Assembly: GCA_002293125.1 (NCBI GenBank)
Contig: DBCR01000013.1
Coordinates: 33,600-61,329 of the forward strand
DNA length: 27,730 nucleotides
Origin: Opitutia bacterium UBA953
GTDB taxonomy: Bacteria; Verrucomicrobiota; Verrucomicrobiia; Opitutales; UBA953
Direction of reading: 5' to 3'
Every line of letters begins with the position of its first letter. The first letter of the stretch is position 1. Of this stretch, positions 15,812-24,443 are shown piece after piece. The translations under genes and the position numbers were made by a program. The notes beneath the pieces were generated by a model. It worked only from the letters and a program-made list of their open reading frames with translations. It did no database searches and was not told the DNA's origin.

Positions 15812-17389
15812 ATGCCCATGCGCCTCTTGCCCCTAGTTGCCCTGTCTTGCGTCCTCTCTGTCTTTGCCGCGGATAAGCGCCCGCCGAACATCGTGCTGCT
15901 CTACGCCGATGACATCGGCTGGGGCGACCTCGGCTGCTACGGCGCCAAGGCCATCCCGACCCCTCACCTCGATAAGCTGGCTGCCCAAGGCACGCGCTTC
16001 ACCTCGGGTTATTGCACCTCGGCGACGTGCACGCCTTCGCGTTATTCCCTTCTCACCGGCGAATACGCCTGGCGTCGCCAAGGTACCGGCGTCCTGCCCG
16101 GCGACGCTCGCCTCATCATCAGGCCCGGTCGCCCGACGATGGCTGCCAGCCTCGCCAAGCTCGGCTACGCCACCGGTGTCGTGGGCAAGTGGCACCTCGG
16201 ACTCGGCTCAGGTGACGTGAACTGGAATCAGAAGATCGCCCCGTCGCCTAATCAGATCGGCTTCACTTACTCCTTCATCATGGCCGCCACCGGCGACCGG
16301 GTGCCGACGGTCTTCGTCGAGGACGGCTCCGTCGTCGGCCTCGACCCGAAGGACCCCATCGAGATCAGTTACAAGGCGCCTTACCCCGGCGATCCCGACC
16401 TGAAGACCGACGCGGAGCGCGCGAAGCTGAAGATGGATTGGTCGCATGGACACAATATGGCGCTCGTCAATGGCGTCGGCCGTATCGGCTGGATGAAGGG
16501 CGGCAAGGCTGCGCTCTGGAACGACGAGACGATGGGCGACACGTTCGCTGACAAAGCCTGCGGCTTCATTACGCGCAATAAGGACAAGCCGTTCTTCCTC
16601 TTCTACGCGTCGCACGAGAATCACGTGCCGCGCGTCCATCATCCGCGCTACGCCGGCAAGACGCCGCTCGGCCCGCGCGGCGACGCCGTGGTGGCGTTCG
16701 ACGATCAGGTCGGCCGCATCCTCGCCGAGCTCGATAAGCAGGGCCTGACCGAGAACACCCTTGTCATCTATTCTTCCGACAACGGTCCGGTGCTCGACGA
16801 TGGTTATAAGGACCAGGCCGTGGAGCGGAACAAGGCGGCGGCGCACTCCCCGGCCGGCCCCTTCCGCGGCGGCAAGTACAGTATCCTCGAAGGCGGCACG
16901 CGCGTGGGCTTCCTCGCGCGCTGGCCCGGTCATACGCCCGTCGGCAAGGTCTCCGACGCGTTGATATCGCAGGTCGACCTGCCAGCTGTCTTCACGAAAA
17001 TCGCCGGCGGCGACCCCGCCGATTTCCTTAAGCTCGACTCCATCGACACCTCCGCGGCCCTCTCGGGTGGCGCCGGCCGCGAGACGTTGATCTCGAGCAC
17101 GCAGGGCAACGTGCTTTCCATCCGTGACGCGCGCTGGAAGTTCATCTCGGGCGTCGGCGCCCCAGGCAAGGGTAAGAAGGCCCAAGGCCCGCTCGTCGAC
17201 CTCTTGGGAGGTGAAGCCGAACAGGCCAACGACCGACGCGACCAGGCCGGCCCGCGTCTGTTCGATTTGCAGTCCGATCCCGGTGAACGGAACAACGTCG
17301 CCAAGGAACATCCGGAAGTCGTCGCACGGCTCAGGGCCTTGCTCGAGGCGCAGCGGGCGAAGGGCGTCGGGCAGCCGTTACCGAACTAA
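15812..17389 (+). CDS. Secreted arylsulfatase (type I, formylglycine-dependent)
   Basis: A 525-residue sulfatase that would hydrolyse sulfate esters, probably on sulfated polysaccharides, outside the cytoplasm. A signal peptide spans about residues 1-20. Metal ligands D33-D34 lie in LLYADDIGWGDLGCYG. The maturation motif is C73-T-P-S-R77, where Cys is converted to formylglycine by a sulfatase-maturating enzyme (not seen in this window). GKWHLG (about 128-133), SHENHVPR and SSDNGPV carry further metal and sulfate ligands. The C-terminus has the ubiquitous LFDLQSDPGERNNVAKEHP segment. The ATG at 15812 has AAGGGG at good spacing. It precedes an oxidoreductase and gluconate kinase on the same strand. 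The substrate is not readable. Confidence 0.93.
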   Translation: MPMRLLPLVALSCVLSVFAADKRPPNIVLLYADDIGWGDLGCYGAKAIPTPHLDKLAAQGTRFTSGYCTSATCTPSRYSLLTGEYAWRRQGTGVLPGDARLIIRPGRPTMAASLAKLGYATGVVGKWHLGLGSGDVNWNQKIAPSPNQIGFTYSFIMAATGDRVPTVFVEDGSVVGLDPKDPIEISYKAPYPGDPDLKTDAERAKLKMDWSHGHNMALVNGVGRIGWMKGGKAALWNDETMGDTFADKACGFITRNKDKPFFLFYASHENHVPRVHHPRYAGKTPLGPRGDAVVAFDDQVGRILAELDKQGLTENTLVIYSSDNGPVLDDGYKDQAVERNKAAAHSPAGPFRGGKYSILEGGTRVGFLARWPGHTPVGKVSDALISQVDLPAVFTKIAGGDPADFLKLDSIDTSAALSGGAGRETLISSTQGNVLSIRDARWKFISGVGAPGKGKKAQGPLVDLLGGEAEQANDRRDQAGPRLFDLQSDPGERNNVAKEHPEVVARLRALLEAQRAKGVGQPLPN

Positions 17390-17460
17390 TCGGTCGATTA
17401 AATCCGGGTCGCCGACTTCTCCCGACTTGAAGCGGGGGAGGGAAGGGTGATGCTCGGCGC

Positions 17461-18540
17461 ATGAGCACGACCCCTATCCGAGTCCTTTGCGTCGGTGCCG
17501 GCCACATGGGCCGTTCGCATGCCCTCGCGTACCATAAGCTGCCTGGCTTCCAGATCGTCGGCCTCGTGACCCGCTCCGCCGATTCCCGGGCCAAGCTTAA
17601 CGCTGAACTCGGCGGCGGCTACGCGGAGTACGGCGACTTCCATGCCGCGCTCAAGGCCACGAAGCCCGATGCGGTTTCCATCTCGAGCTACCCGGATACG
17701 CATGCCGAATATGCCGTCGCCGCGCTCGCAGCCGGTTGCCATGTCTTCGTCGAGAAGCCCCTTGCCGTGACCGTCGCCGAGGCCGAGCAGATCGTCGCCA
17801 AGGCCAAAGAAGTGAAGCGCAAGGTCGTCATCGGCTACATCCTCCGTCACCACCCGGCCTGGACCCAGTTCATCAAGACCGTGCAGACGCTCGGCAAGCC
17901 GCTCGTCATGCGCATGAACCTCAATCAGCAAAGTTACGGTGACATGTGGAAGACGCATAAGTCGCTTCTCCAGACCTGTAGTCCCGTCGTCGACTGCGGC
18001 GTCCATTATGTCGACGTGATGTGCCTCATGACCGGTAGCCGCCCCGTGCGCGTCTCCGGTATCGGCGCCCGTCTGACCGAAGAGATGCCCGCCGGCCAAA
18101 TCAACTATGGCCATCTCCAGGTGACCTTCGCCGATGGCTCCGTCGGTTGGTATGAGGCCGGTTGGGGTCCGATGATGTCCGAGGAAGCCTTCTTCGTGAA
18201 GGACGTGATCGGGCCGAAGGGCTGCGTCTCCATCGTCGCCGGCAAGGCTTCGCAGGCCGGTAATTCCGCCGACGTCGATTCGCACTCCGCCGCCCAGGCC
18301 CTGAAGGTACATTCTTCCCAGCTCGGCGCCGATGGTAAGTTCACCAAGCCTGACGAAATCGTCCCGACTGAGGCCGATCCGGGCCACGACGGACTGTGCG
18401 AGCGCGAGCAGGTCTATTTCGAAAAAGCCATCCGCGAAGACTTGGACCTCACCGCGCACATGGATGACGCCGTCAATTCGATGCGCATCGTCGCCGCGGC
18501 CGACCAATCGTTCCGCGAAGGCCGCACGATCAATCTCTGA
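17461..18540 (+). CDS. Gfo/Idh/MocA family NAD(P)-dependent oxidoreductase
   Basis: A 359-residue cytosolic dehydrogenase of the glucose-fructose oxidoreductase/inositol dehydrogenase family. The Rossmann motif is GAGHMG (12-17). The EKP signature (98-100) lies in VFVEKPLAVT, and the C-terminal domain carries the D178-x-x-x-H182-x-x-D185 catalytic pattern in VVDCGVHYVD. No twin-arginine or other signal peptide is present, unlike many relatives in this phylum. It lies 71 bases after the sulfatase and six bases before the gluconate kinase, so it may oxidise a sugar or sugar acid released by extracellular enzymes. Substrate unknown. Confidence 0.88.
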   Translation: MSTTPIRVLCVGAGHMGRSHALAYHKLPGFQIVGLVTRSADSRAKLNAELGGGYAEYGDFHAALKATKPDAVSISSYPDTHAEYAVAALAAGCHVFVEKPLAVTVAEAEQIVAKAKEVKRKVVIGYILRHHPAWTQFIKTVQTLGKPLVMRMNLNQQSYGDMWKTHKSLLQTCSPVVDCGVHYVDVMCLMTGSRPVRVSGIGARLTEEMPAGQINYGHLQVTFADGSVGWYEAGWGPMMSEEAFFVKDVIGPKGCVSIVAGKASQAGNSADVDSHSAAQALKVHSSQLGADGKFTKPDEIVPTEADPGHDGLCEREQVYFEKAIREDLDLTAHMDDAVNSMRIVAAADQSFREGRTINL

Positions 18541-18546
18541 CCGTCG

Positions 18547-19059
18547 ATGGCGCATCCGAACCTCGTCTTCATGGGTGTCTGCGGTTGTGGCAAGAGCACC
18601 GTCGCGGAGATCTACGCAAAGCGTACCGGGGCCGCGCTGCTTGAGGCCGACGTCTTCCATCCGCCCGAGAACATCGCGAAGATGAGTGCGGGCACGCCGC
18701 TGACCGATGCGGACCGCGCCGGCTGGCTGGCGGCGATGTCCGCCCGTCTCGCCGAGGGAAAGGCCAAGGGTGAGGCGATGGTCGTCACCTGTTCCGCCTT
18801 GAAGAAGATCTATCGTGATCGCCTACGCGAGGGTGACCCGGAGCTCTTCTTCATCTTCCTCGATGGCAGTCAGGAACTCCTGCAGGCCCGCCTCGATGCG
18901 CGTAAAGGGCACTTCATGCCGCCCGGTCTCCTGGGTAGCCAGCTCGCCACCTTGGAGCGCCCGAACCTCGCCAGCGAGAGGTGCCTGCACGTCAGCATCA
19001 GCCTTTCGCCTGAGCAGATCTGCGCGACCGTCGGCGTGGCGATGCGTCGCTTCGCCTGA
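18547..19059 (+). CDS. gntK: Gluconate kinase (GntK-like)
   Basis: A 170-residue P-loop kinase phosphorylating D-gluconate to 6-phosphogluconate for the pentose phosphate or Entner-Doudoroff route. Walker A is GVCGCGKST (10-18). The GntK signature follows: EADVFHPPENIAKMSAGTPL, then TDADRAGWL. The lid and substrate region is RKGHFMPPGLLGSQLATLE. The length is typical of the family. It starts six bases after the oxidoreductase stop with no separate Shine-Dalgarno, suggesting translational coupling, and a hairpin terminator follows seven bases after the stop. Kinases acting on related sugar acids look alike, so the exact substrate is likely but not proven. Confidence 0.9.
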   Translation: MAHPNLVFMGVCGCGKSTVAEIYAKRTGAALLEADVFHPPENIAKMSAGTPLTDADRAGWLAAMSARLAEGKAKGEAMVVTCSALKKIYRDRLREGDPELFFIFLDGSQELLQARLDARKGHFMPPGLLGSQLATLERPNLASERCLHVSISLSPEQICATVGVAMRRFA

Positions 19060-19065
19060 AAAGCA

Positions 19066-19091
19066 GAAGGCCCGCACGGTGGCGGGCCTTC
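19066..19091. terminator. Bidirectional hairpin terminator between gntK and the ThuA gene
   Basis: GAAGGCCCGC (19066-19075) and GCGGGCCTTC (19082-19091) form a perfect ten-pair stem with a six-base loop. On the minus strand it is followed by TGCTTTT, giving a good terminator for the ThuA gene; on the plus strand no T-tract follows. It fills the 54-base gap between convergent genes. Confidence 0.85.
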
Positions 19092-19113
19092 GTTCGGGAG
19101 ATAAGCGGGAGGC

Positions 19114-20163
19114 TTACTTCTTCCAATTGACCTTGGAGGGCTCGATGACGCTCGTCTTATCGAGGGTCGGGAAGCCTTCCGGGACGGGCAGGGTGACTTT
19201 GCCGGTCGCGGCCCATTCGGTGGAACGGGCGAGGATCGTCTGGAAGCCGACGCAGTGCAGGGCGTCGTGGCTGGTATCGGCGGCCATGATGTGGCCCATC
19301 GAGGTCGTCACGACGCGGCCCTTGTTGAAGGGGGCGAACCATACCATCGGCTCATGCATGTCGGTGCCACCGAAGTCCGGCTTGGAGAAGGAGCTGGAGA
19401 GGACGTGCATGTGGTCGGCGGTGCCGCGCATGCGGTGGTAGAGTTCGTCGGTGGCGTGGAGCCATTCCGCGGGCAGGCCCTGCATGACCGGGTGGGCGGC
19501 GTCGCGGGTCTTGAGCGTGAAGACGTGCTTGGGGCCGTGACCGGAGCCGAAGCCCTTGCCCTGGATCTTCTCATCGGCGTCGAGAAGCGCGACGGCCTTG
19601 CCGGTCTGGTCGTCGACCGCGATGCGCTTGGCGAAGGTGGCGCCGCGCCAGCCGCAGCAGATCATCTCGTTGAAGTTATCCCAGCCGGTGAAAGCGTTGT
19701 TCGCCGCGTGGACGTTGACGAGGCCGCCGCCATTCATGACGAATTCGGTGAAGGAGTCCTTCATCGCGGCGCCCCATTCCGGTCCGTTGTAGTTGTTCAC
19801 GATGACCTGGTAGTCGGTGAACTTCGGGGACCACTGTTCCCATTCGGCGGCGTGGGCCTGCTTGAAGGCGGCTTCTTCGGCGTTCCATTCCTTGGTCGCG
19901 GCGTCGAAGGCTTTCTTCGCGGCGGCGTCGCCGGGCTTGGGCTTGGCCGGCTTGGCCTTGGCGAAGGCGGCGGGAGCGGTGGCAACGGTCACGGTGAAGC
20001 GTCCGGTGGCCTCGAGGGTTGCCTTGGTGGACGCAGTCGTGCGGACCCAGTCGTGGTTATTGCGTCCATCGAGGATGAGGACGCGGATTTTCTCGGCGGC
20101 TCCGAGGGGGAGGGCCAGGAGGGCGAGCAGGCAGACGAGCCCGAGCTTGTGCAGGGTTTTCAT
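19114..20163 (-). CDS. Secreted ThuA-domain protein
   Basis: A 349-residue exported protein of the ThuA (trehalose utilisation) family, a glutamine-amidotransferase-like fold. A signal peptide ends at PLGAA. The first strand IRVLILDGRNNHDW is typical, as are YQVIVNNYNGPEW, a GGGLVNVHAANNAF segment and the late GRVVTTSMGH strand. Between the first and second parts of the fold is an Ala/Lys/Glu-rich stretch (about residues 65-112, with KPAKPKPGDAAAKK) that looks like a helical insertion. Family members in this phylum are linked to sugar metabolism and often encoded beside dehydrogenases or sulfatases, but the reaction is undefined. The ATG at 20163 has AGG about nine bases upstream. Confidence 0.88.
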   Translation of the reverse strand: MKTLHKLGLVCLLALLALPLGAAEKIRVLILDGRNNHDWVRTTASTKATLEATGRFTVTVATAPAAFAKAKPAKPKPGDAAAKKAFDAATKEWNAEEAAFKQAHAAEWEQWSPKFTDYQVIVNNYNGPEWGAAMKDSFTEFVMNGGGLVNVHAANNAFTGWDNFNEMICCGWRGATFAKRIAVDDQTGKAVALLDADEKIQGKGFGSGHGPKHVFTLKTRDAAHPVMQGLPAEWLHATDELYHRMRGTADHMHVLSSSFSKPDFGGTDMHEPMVWFAPFNKGRVVTTSMGHIMAADTSHDALHCVGFQTILARSTEWAATGKVTLPVPEGFPTLDKTSVIEPSKVNWKK

Positions 20164-20170
20164 GGGGAGA

Positions 20171-20184
20171 GCCTCATTGGAGGC
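20171..20184 (-). promoter_or_regulatory. Small hairpin over the ThuA ribosome-binding site
   Basis: GCCTC-CAAT-GAGGC, read on the minus strand, forms a five-pair hairpin. Its 3' arm contains GAGG, the only Shine-Dalgarno-like sequence at proper distance (8 bases) from the ThuA ATG. Weak but well placed. Confidence 0.25.
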
Positions 20185-20209
20185 ATTTCCTGAGGGCGGG
20201 CGAGCGTTT

Positions 20210-21733
20210 TCAGTTTCGGTCCAGTGAACGGTAGTGGATGGCCTCTAACAGGTGGGCGGTGGCAATGCGTTCGGCGCCCGCTAGGTCGGCAATCGTCCGG
20301 GCGACCCGCAGAATACGGTCATAGGCACGGGCGGAAAGGCCCAGCTTCTCCATCGCCTGCTGAAGGAGGTCGCCTTGGGCTTTTTCCAGTGCGCAATACT
20401 CCCGTAGTTCGCGTCCGCCGAGGAGGGCGTTACACCCGCCAGTCCGGCTGCCGAAGCGAAGACGTTGCTGTACGCGCGCCGCCTCGACGCGCTCACGGAT
20501 GGCGGCGGAGGCTTCGCCGGGGGCGGCGTCGCGGAGTTCCTCAAGGGTCAGTGCTGGTGCTTCGACCTGGATGTCGATGCGATCGAGGAGTGGTCCTGAA
20601 ATCTTGCCACGGTATTTGCGCACCTGCATCGGTGAGCAGCGGCACTCGCGTCGTCGGTCGCCCAGATGGCCGCAAGGGCAAGGGTTCATCGCCGCGACTA
20701 ACATCAGACGCGAGGGCAGGGTGACCTTGGCCGCCGCTCGCGAGACGGTGACCTGTCCGTCTTCGAGCGGTTGACGTAGCACCTCAAGCGCTGAGCGTCG
20801 GAACTCCGGGAGCTCGTCGAGGAAGAGTACGCCGAGGTGGGCGAGCGAGACTTCGCCGGGTCCCGGGATGCTGCCTCCGCCGATGAGCCCGATGTCGCTG
20901 ATCGTGTGGTGGGGCGAGCGGAATGGCCTTTGCCATCCACGCCGGGCGTCAGTGAGCGCCATGCCAGCCGCGGAATGCACGCCGAGGATCTCGAGAAATT
21001 CCTCCGCGTCGGGTGCCGGGAGAATCGTCGGGATCCGTTTGGCGATCAGTGATTTTCCGGAGCCCGGCGGGCCGATCATCAGCAGATTATGTCCGCCGGC
21101 GGCAGCGACTTCGACCGCTCGGCGGATGGCGGCTTGGCCTTTGACCTCGGCGAAGTCCGGCTGGCCGTCGGCTGAAGTGACCTCTGGCGCGGGTTTCGGA
21201 ATCAGCGGCATCGCCTTCGATTCGCCGTTGAGGAGTCGTAACGCGCCGTCGAGCGTATCGGCCGGGATGGCTTCGATGCCGCCGACCAGCGAGGCTTCTT
21301 CGGCCGACGCGCGGGGCAGGATGACGCCGCGCAGGCCGGCCTTGCGTGCGAGAATCGCCATCGCCACGCCTCCGCGGAGGGGACGGGTCGCTCCGCTGAG
21401 GCCAAGCTCGCCGGCGATGAGGTAGTGTTGCAGGAACGTCCGATCGAGTTGCCCCGTCGATGCGGCGATGCCGAGCGCGATGGGTAGGTCGTAGATTGCA
21501 CCTTCCTTCTTCAGGTCGCCGGGCGCCAAGTTGATGGTCGTGCGCGTCTCCGGTAGCCGCAGGCCGCTGTTCTGGAGGGCGGATTGCACCCGCTCTTCGG
21601 ATTCCTTCACCGCGGCATCGGGCAATCCCACTAGCCACAATCCGTTTTCGCCGAGCTCGCCCGTGTTGACCTCGATTTCAACGGGGACGGCTTCGACGCC
21701 GACCAAGGCGGCCGAACGGATGACAGAGAGCAT
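20210..21733 (-). CDS. comM: YifB/ComM-family Mg-chelatase-like AAA+ ATPase
   Basis: A 507-residue protein of the YifB/ComM family. ComM is a hexameric helicase promoting branch migration of integrating DNA during natural transformation. The N-terminal Lon-protease-like domain includes EVNTGELGENGLWLVGLPD (22-40) and LSGATRPLRGG. Walker A is GPPGSGKS (221-228), Walker B LFLDEL (303-308). The family cysteine cluster is CPCGHLGDRRRECRC (C352, C354, C364, C366). The C-terminal helical segment ARAYDRILRVARTIADLAG completes it. The length is normal. No other competence gene is visible. The ATG is at 21733. Confidence 0.94.
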   Translation of the reverse strand: MLSVIRSAALVGVEAVPVEIEVNTGELGENGLWLVGLPDAAVKESEERVQSALQNSGLRLPETRTTINLAPGDLKKEGAIYDLPIALGIAASTGQLDRTFLQHYLIAGELGLSGATRPLRGGVAMAILARKAGLRGVILPRASAEEASLVGGIEAIPADTLDGALRLLNGESKAMPLIPKPAPEVTSADGQPDFAEVKGQAAIRRAVEVAAAGGHNLLMIGPPGSGKSLIAKRIPTILPAPDAEEFLEILGVHSAAGMALTDARRGWQRPFRSPHHTISDIGLIGGGSIPGPGEVSLAHLGVLFLDELPEFRRSALEVLRQPLEDGQVTVSRAAAKVTLPSRLMLVAAMNPCPCGHLGDRRRECRCSPMQVRKYRGKISGPLLDRIDIQVEAPALTLEELRDAAPGEASAAIRERVEAARVQQRLRFGSRTGGCNALLGGRELREYCALEKAQGDLLQQAMEKLGLSARAYDRILRVARTIADLAGAERIATAHLLEAIHYRSLDRN

Positions 21734-21868
21734 GTCGCAGGGCAGAGGGAAACGCGGGTTGCCACAATCCCCGACGCTTAGGGCCTAAATCTCAGCAAAA
21801 GTGCCCATTGCTGGGTGGTTTACCTTGGCAACCCTTGGCGGCTTCGGCTGTCATAAGAGCGTACCTTC

Positions 21869-24433
21869 ATGCTTTCCCGTCTCGTCTTTCTCGGTCTCGT
21901 CCTTTCGCCCCTGGTCTCCGCTGGTGCCGTCTCCCCGTTTCTCGAAAAGAACTGCGTCGAGTGCCATGACGCTGACGCCAAGAAGGGCGGACTAGATATG
22001 ACCGCCTTAAAGTCCGACCTGACCGACCCGAAATCCTTCGAGACGTGGGTCAAGATCTTCGACCGCACCGCCAGCGGCGAAATGCCGCCCAAGAAGAAGC
22101 CCCGTCCGGAAGCCGCTCAGCAGTCCGCCTATCTGAAGGAGCTGTCTTCTTTGCTTCTGCGCCAGGATGTCGCCCGCATCGCCTCGCAGGGACGCACCGT
22201 CGAGCGTCGGATGAACCGCTTCGAATATGAGAACGCCGTGCGCGACCTCCTGCAGGCGCCTTGGCTCGACCTGAAGGAGATCCTCCCTGAAGACACCGAA
22301 GCGTTTCGCTTCAATAAGTCCGGCCAAGCCCTCGACGTCTCGCACGTCCAGTTACAGCGTTATCTGACGGCCGCGGAAGAAGGCCTGAAGTCGGCGTTCC
22401 TTTCGTCTGTCGAGAAGCCTGATGCCTCACCCAGGCGTTTCTACGCCCGCCAGCAGGGTAGCTACACCGGCAAGATGAAGTTCTCGGAATTCAACATGTC
22501 GCCCGAGCGCGCCACCTTCCCGACGCTCGGGTTCGCCGGCCAGCCCGACGTCCGTCGCGGGGACGCCAAGATGACCGTCGGCAAGGCTGACCCCAGGCTC
22601 CGCGACGAAGAAGGCGTGGGGGTCGTGCATGGCTCCTATGAGCCGGTGGAGCCTAACTTCGGTTCTTTCCGGGCGCCGACCGCCGGACGTTACAAGATCA
22701 AGCTCTGCGGTCACTCCGTGTGGGTCGGGCCGGGCAAGCCGACCGGCAAGGGTCCGGTGCGATGGCATATCCCTGACCTCGATGATATCTCCAAGGGCCG
22801 CCGGCCTGAGCCGGTGACGGTCTATGCCGTGACTCACCCGCGCGTCTTGCGTCGCATCGCCAACGTCGACTTCAATCCTGACCCGACCGTCAACGAGATC
22901 GACGTCGTCCTGAAGGATGGCGAGTCCATCCAGATCGACACCGTCCGTTTCTATCGCTCCCGTCCAGGTGCCAGCCGCGCGCAGAATCCCTTGGCGACCC
23001 CGGAAGGGCAGCCAGGCATGGTGATGCGCTGGATTGAGGTCGAAGGCCCCATTGCGCCGAAGTGGCCCGCTGCGCCTTACGCGGTGCTGTTCGATAATCT
23101 GCCTGCGAAGCGGGCCGTGGGCTCGCCCCTCCGTTATGATATCGAAACGAACGATGCGCCTAAGGACGCGGAGCGCCTTCTGCGTCGTTTCGTGAAGCAA
23201 GCCTATCGCACGCCGGTATCAGCGCAGGAAGAAGTCCGCTTCCTGCCCCTCATCTTGGGTGCGATGAAATCAGGCAGCACGTTCGCCGAGGCCATGCTGA
23301 CCGGCTATACGGCCGTGCTCTGCTCGCCATCCTATCTCTATCTCCAGGAGAAGCCCGGACGTCTAGATGACCACGCCTTGGCCGCCCGCCTGGCTTATTT
23401 CCTGTGGAACTCCCCACCCGACGCGCAGCTTCGTTCGCTGGCTACCGCTGGCACCCTGCACGATCCTAAGGTGCTGCGTGCGCAGACAGAACGTCTCCTG
23501 GCCGACCCTCGCTCGGCCCGTTTCGTCGATACTTTCACCGACTATTGGCTCGAGCTGCGTAAGGCCGGAGCCAACGACCCCGACAGCCTGCTCTATCCGG
23601 ACTATTACCTTGATGACCATCTCGTCGAATCGGCGCGCGACGAGAGCCACGCCACCTTCGCTGAAATGATTCGCGGCAATCTCCCTGCACGCAACATCGT
23701 CGACGCGGATTTCGTCTTCGTGAATGAACGTCTGGCGACCCTTTATCAGCTGCCTCCGGTCGCGGGCGCGAAGTTGCAAAAGGTGACTCTCCCTAAGGAC
23801 AGCGTCCGCGGTGGTTTCATGACGCAGGCGGCCGTCCTTAAGGTCACCGCCAATGGCACGACGACCTCGCCGGTGATCCGGGGCGCCTGGATCATGGAAC
23901 GCGTGCTCGGCCGGAAGCCCCCGCCTCCGCCTCCGAGTGTGCCGGCCGTCGAGCCAGACACCCGTGGCGCCGTGACCATTCGCCAGCAGCTGGATAAGCA
24001 TCGTACGCTGGAGTCATGTTCTTCCTGCCACACCCAGATCGATCCGCCGGGCTTCGCCTTGGAGAGTTTCGACGTCATGGGTGGCTTCCGGTCGCGCTAT
24101 CGCGCCTTGGACGGTAAGACTCCGGAGATCGGCCTCGGCAAGAACGGGCAGAAGTATGCCTTCCATAATGCCTTGGCCATCGAGACCTACGGCGACCTCG
24201 ACGGCAAGAAGTTCGATGACATCCGTGATTTCAAGAAGATCGTCGCCGCCGACGAGCGTCAGCTCGCACGTAATATCGTCGGACAGCTGACGGTCTATGC
24301 CACGGGTGCTCCGGTCGGTTTCGCCGACCGCCCGAAAGTCGAGCTCATCCTCGATCAGGCCAAGGCCGGCCGTTTCGGCGTCCGCGATCTCATCCACGGG
24401 CTTGTTTCCAGCGAACTTTTCCTTAACAAATAA
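21869..24433 (+). CDS. DUF1592/DUF1588 protein with two c-type haem motifs
   Basis: An 854-residue exported protein of the planctomycete-type cytochrome group. A signal peptide covers about residues 1-19. A PSCyt1-like module has haem motif C29-V-E-C32-H33 and the GEMPPKKKP signature. DUF1587 follows with RRMNRFEYENAVRDLL (about 112-127), then a beta-rich, probably carbohydrate-binding-like region (about 200-395). DUF1595 contains LLRRFVKQAYRTP, DUF1592 LAARLAYFLWNSPPD, and DUF1588 has the second motif C717-S-S-C720-H721 with IDPPGFALE. DUF1585 closes the protein (LTVYATGAPVGF onward). Ten bases separate it from the DUF1552 gene, the usual partner. The biochemical role is unknown; electron transfer linked to polymer degradation has been proposed for such pairs. 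Confidence 0.92.
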   Translation: MLSRLVFLGLVLSPLVSAGAVSPFLEKNCVECHDADAKKGGLDMTALKSDLTDPKSFETWVKIFDRTASGEMPPKKKPRPEAAQQSAYLKELSSLLLRQDVARIASQGRTVERRMNRFEYENAVRDLLQAPWLDLKEILPEDTEAFRFNKSGQALDVSHVQLQRYLTAAEEGLKSAFLSSVEKPDASPRRFYARQQGSYTGKMKFSEFNMSPERATFPTLGFAGQPDVRRGDAKMTVGKADPRLRDEEGVGVVHGSYEPVEPNFGSFRAPTAGRYKIKLCGHSVWVGPGKPTGKGPVRWHIPDLDDISKGRRPEPVTVYAVTHPRVLRRIANVDFNPDPTVNEIDVVLKDGESIQIDTVRFYRSRPGASRAQNPLATPEGQPGMVMRWIEVEGPIAPKWPAAPYAVLFDNLPAKRAVGSPLRYDIETNDAPKDAERLLRRFVKQAYRTPVSAQEEVRFLPLILGAMKSGSTFAEAMLTGYTAVLCSPSYLYLQEKPGRLDDHALAARLAYFLWNSPPDAQLRSLATAGTLHDPKVLRAQTERLLADPRSARFVDTFTDYWLELRKAGANDPDSLLYPDYYLDDHLVESARDESHATFAEMIRGNLPARNIVDADFVFVNERLATLYQLPPVAGAKLQKVTLPKDSVRGGFMTQAAVLKVTANGTTTSPVIRGAWIMERVLGRKPPPPPPSVPAVEPDTRGAVTIRQQLDKHRTLESCSSCHTQIDPPGFALESFDVMGGFRSRYRALDGKTPEIGLGKNGQKYAFHNALAIETYGDLDGKKFDDIRDFKKIVAADERQLARNIVGQLTVYATGAPVGFADRPKVELILDQAKAGRFGVRDLIHGLVSSELFLNK

Positions 24434-24443
24434 GCTTACCCCC

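Noticed and set aside
16208..17311. A 367-codon minus-strand frame opposite the sulfatase
   Set aside because: Antisense of a gene with intact catalytic motifs; no family features.
17421..17450. Possible terminator after the sulfatase (CTCCCG paired with CGGGGGAG)
   Set aside because: The stem needs a two-base bulge and has no T-tract, so support is too weak.
17398..18660. A 420-codon minus-strand frame opposite the Gfo/Idh/MocA oxidoreductase
   Set aside because: Shadow of the real gene; translation is repetitive Asp/Gly/His/Leu without recognisable motifs.
21800..21868. Possible -35/-10 pair (TTGGCA, TCATAA) before the DUF1592 gene
   Set aside because: The spacing is 20 bases and the -10 match is poor.
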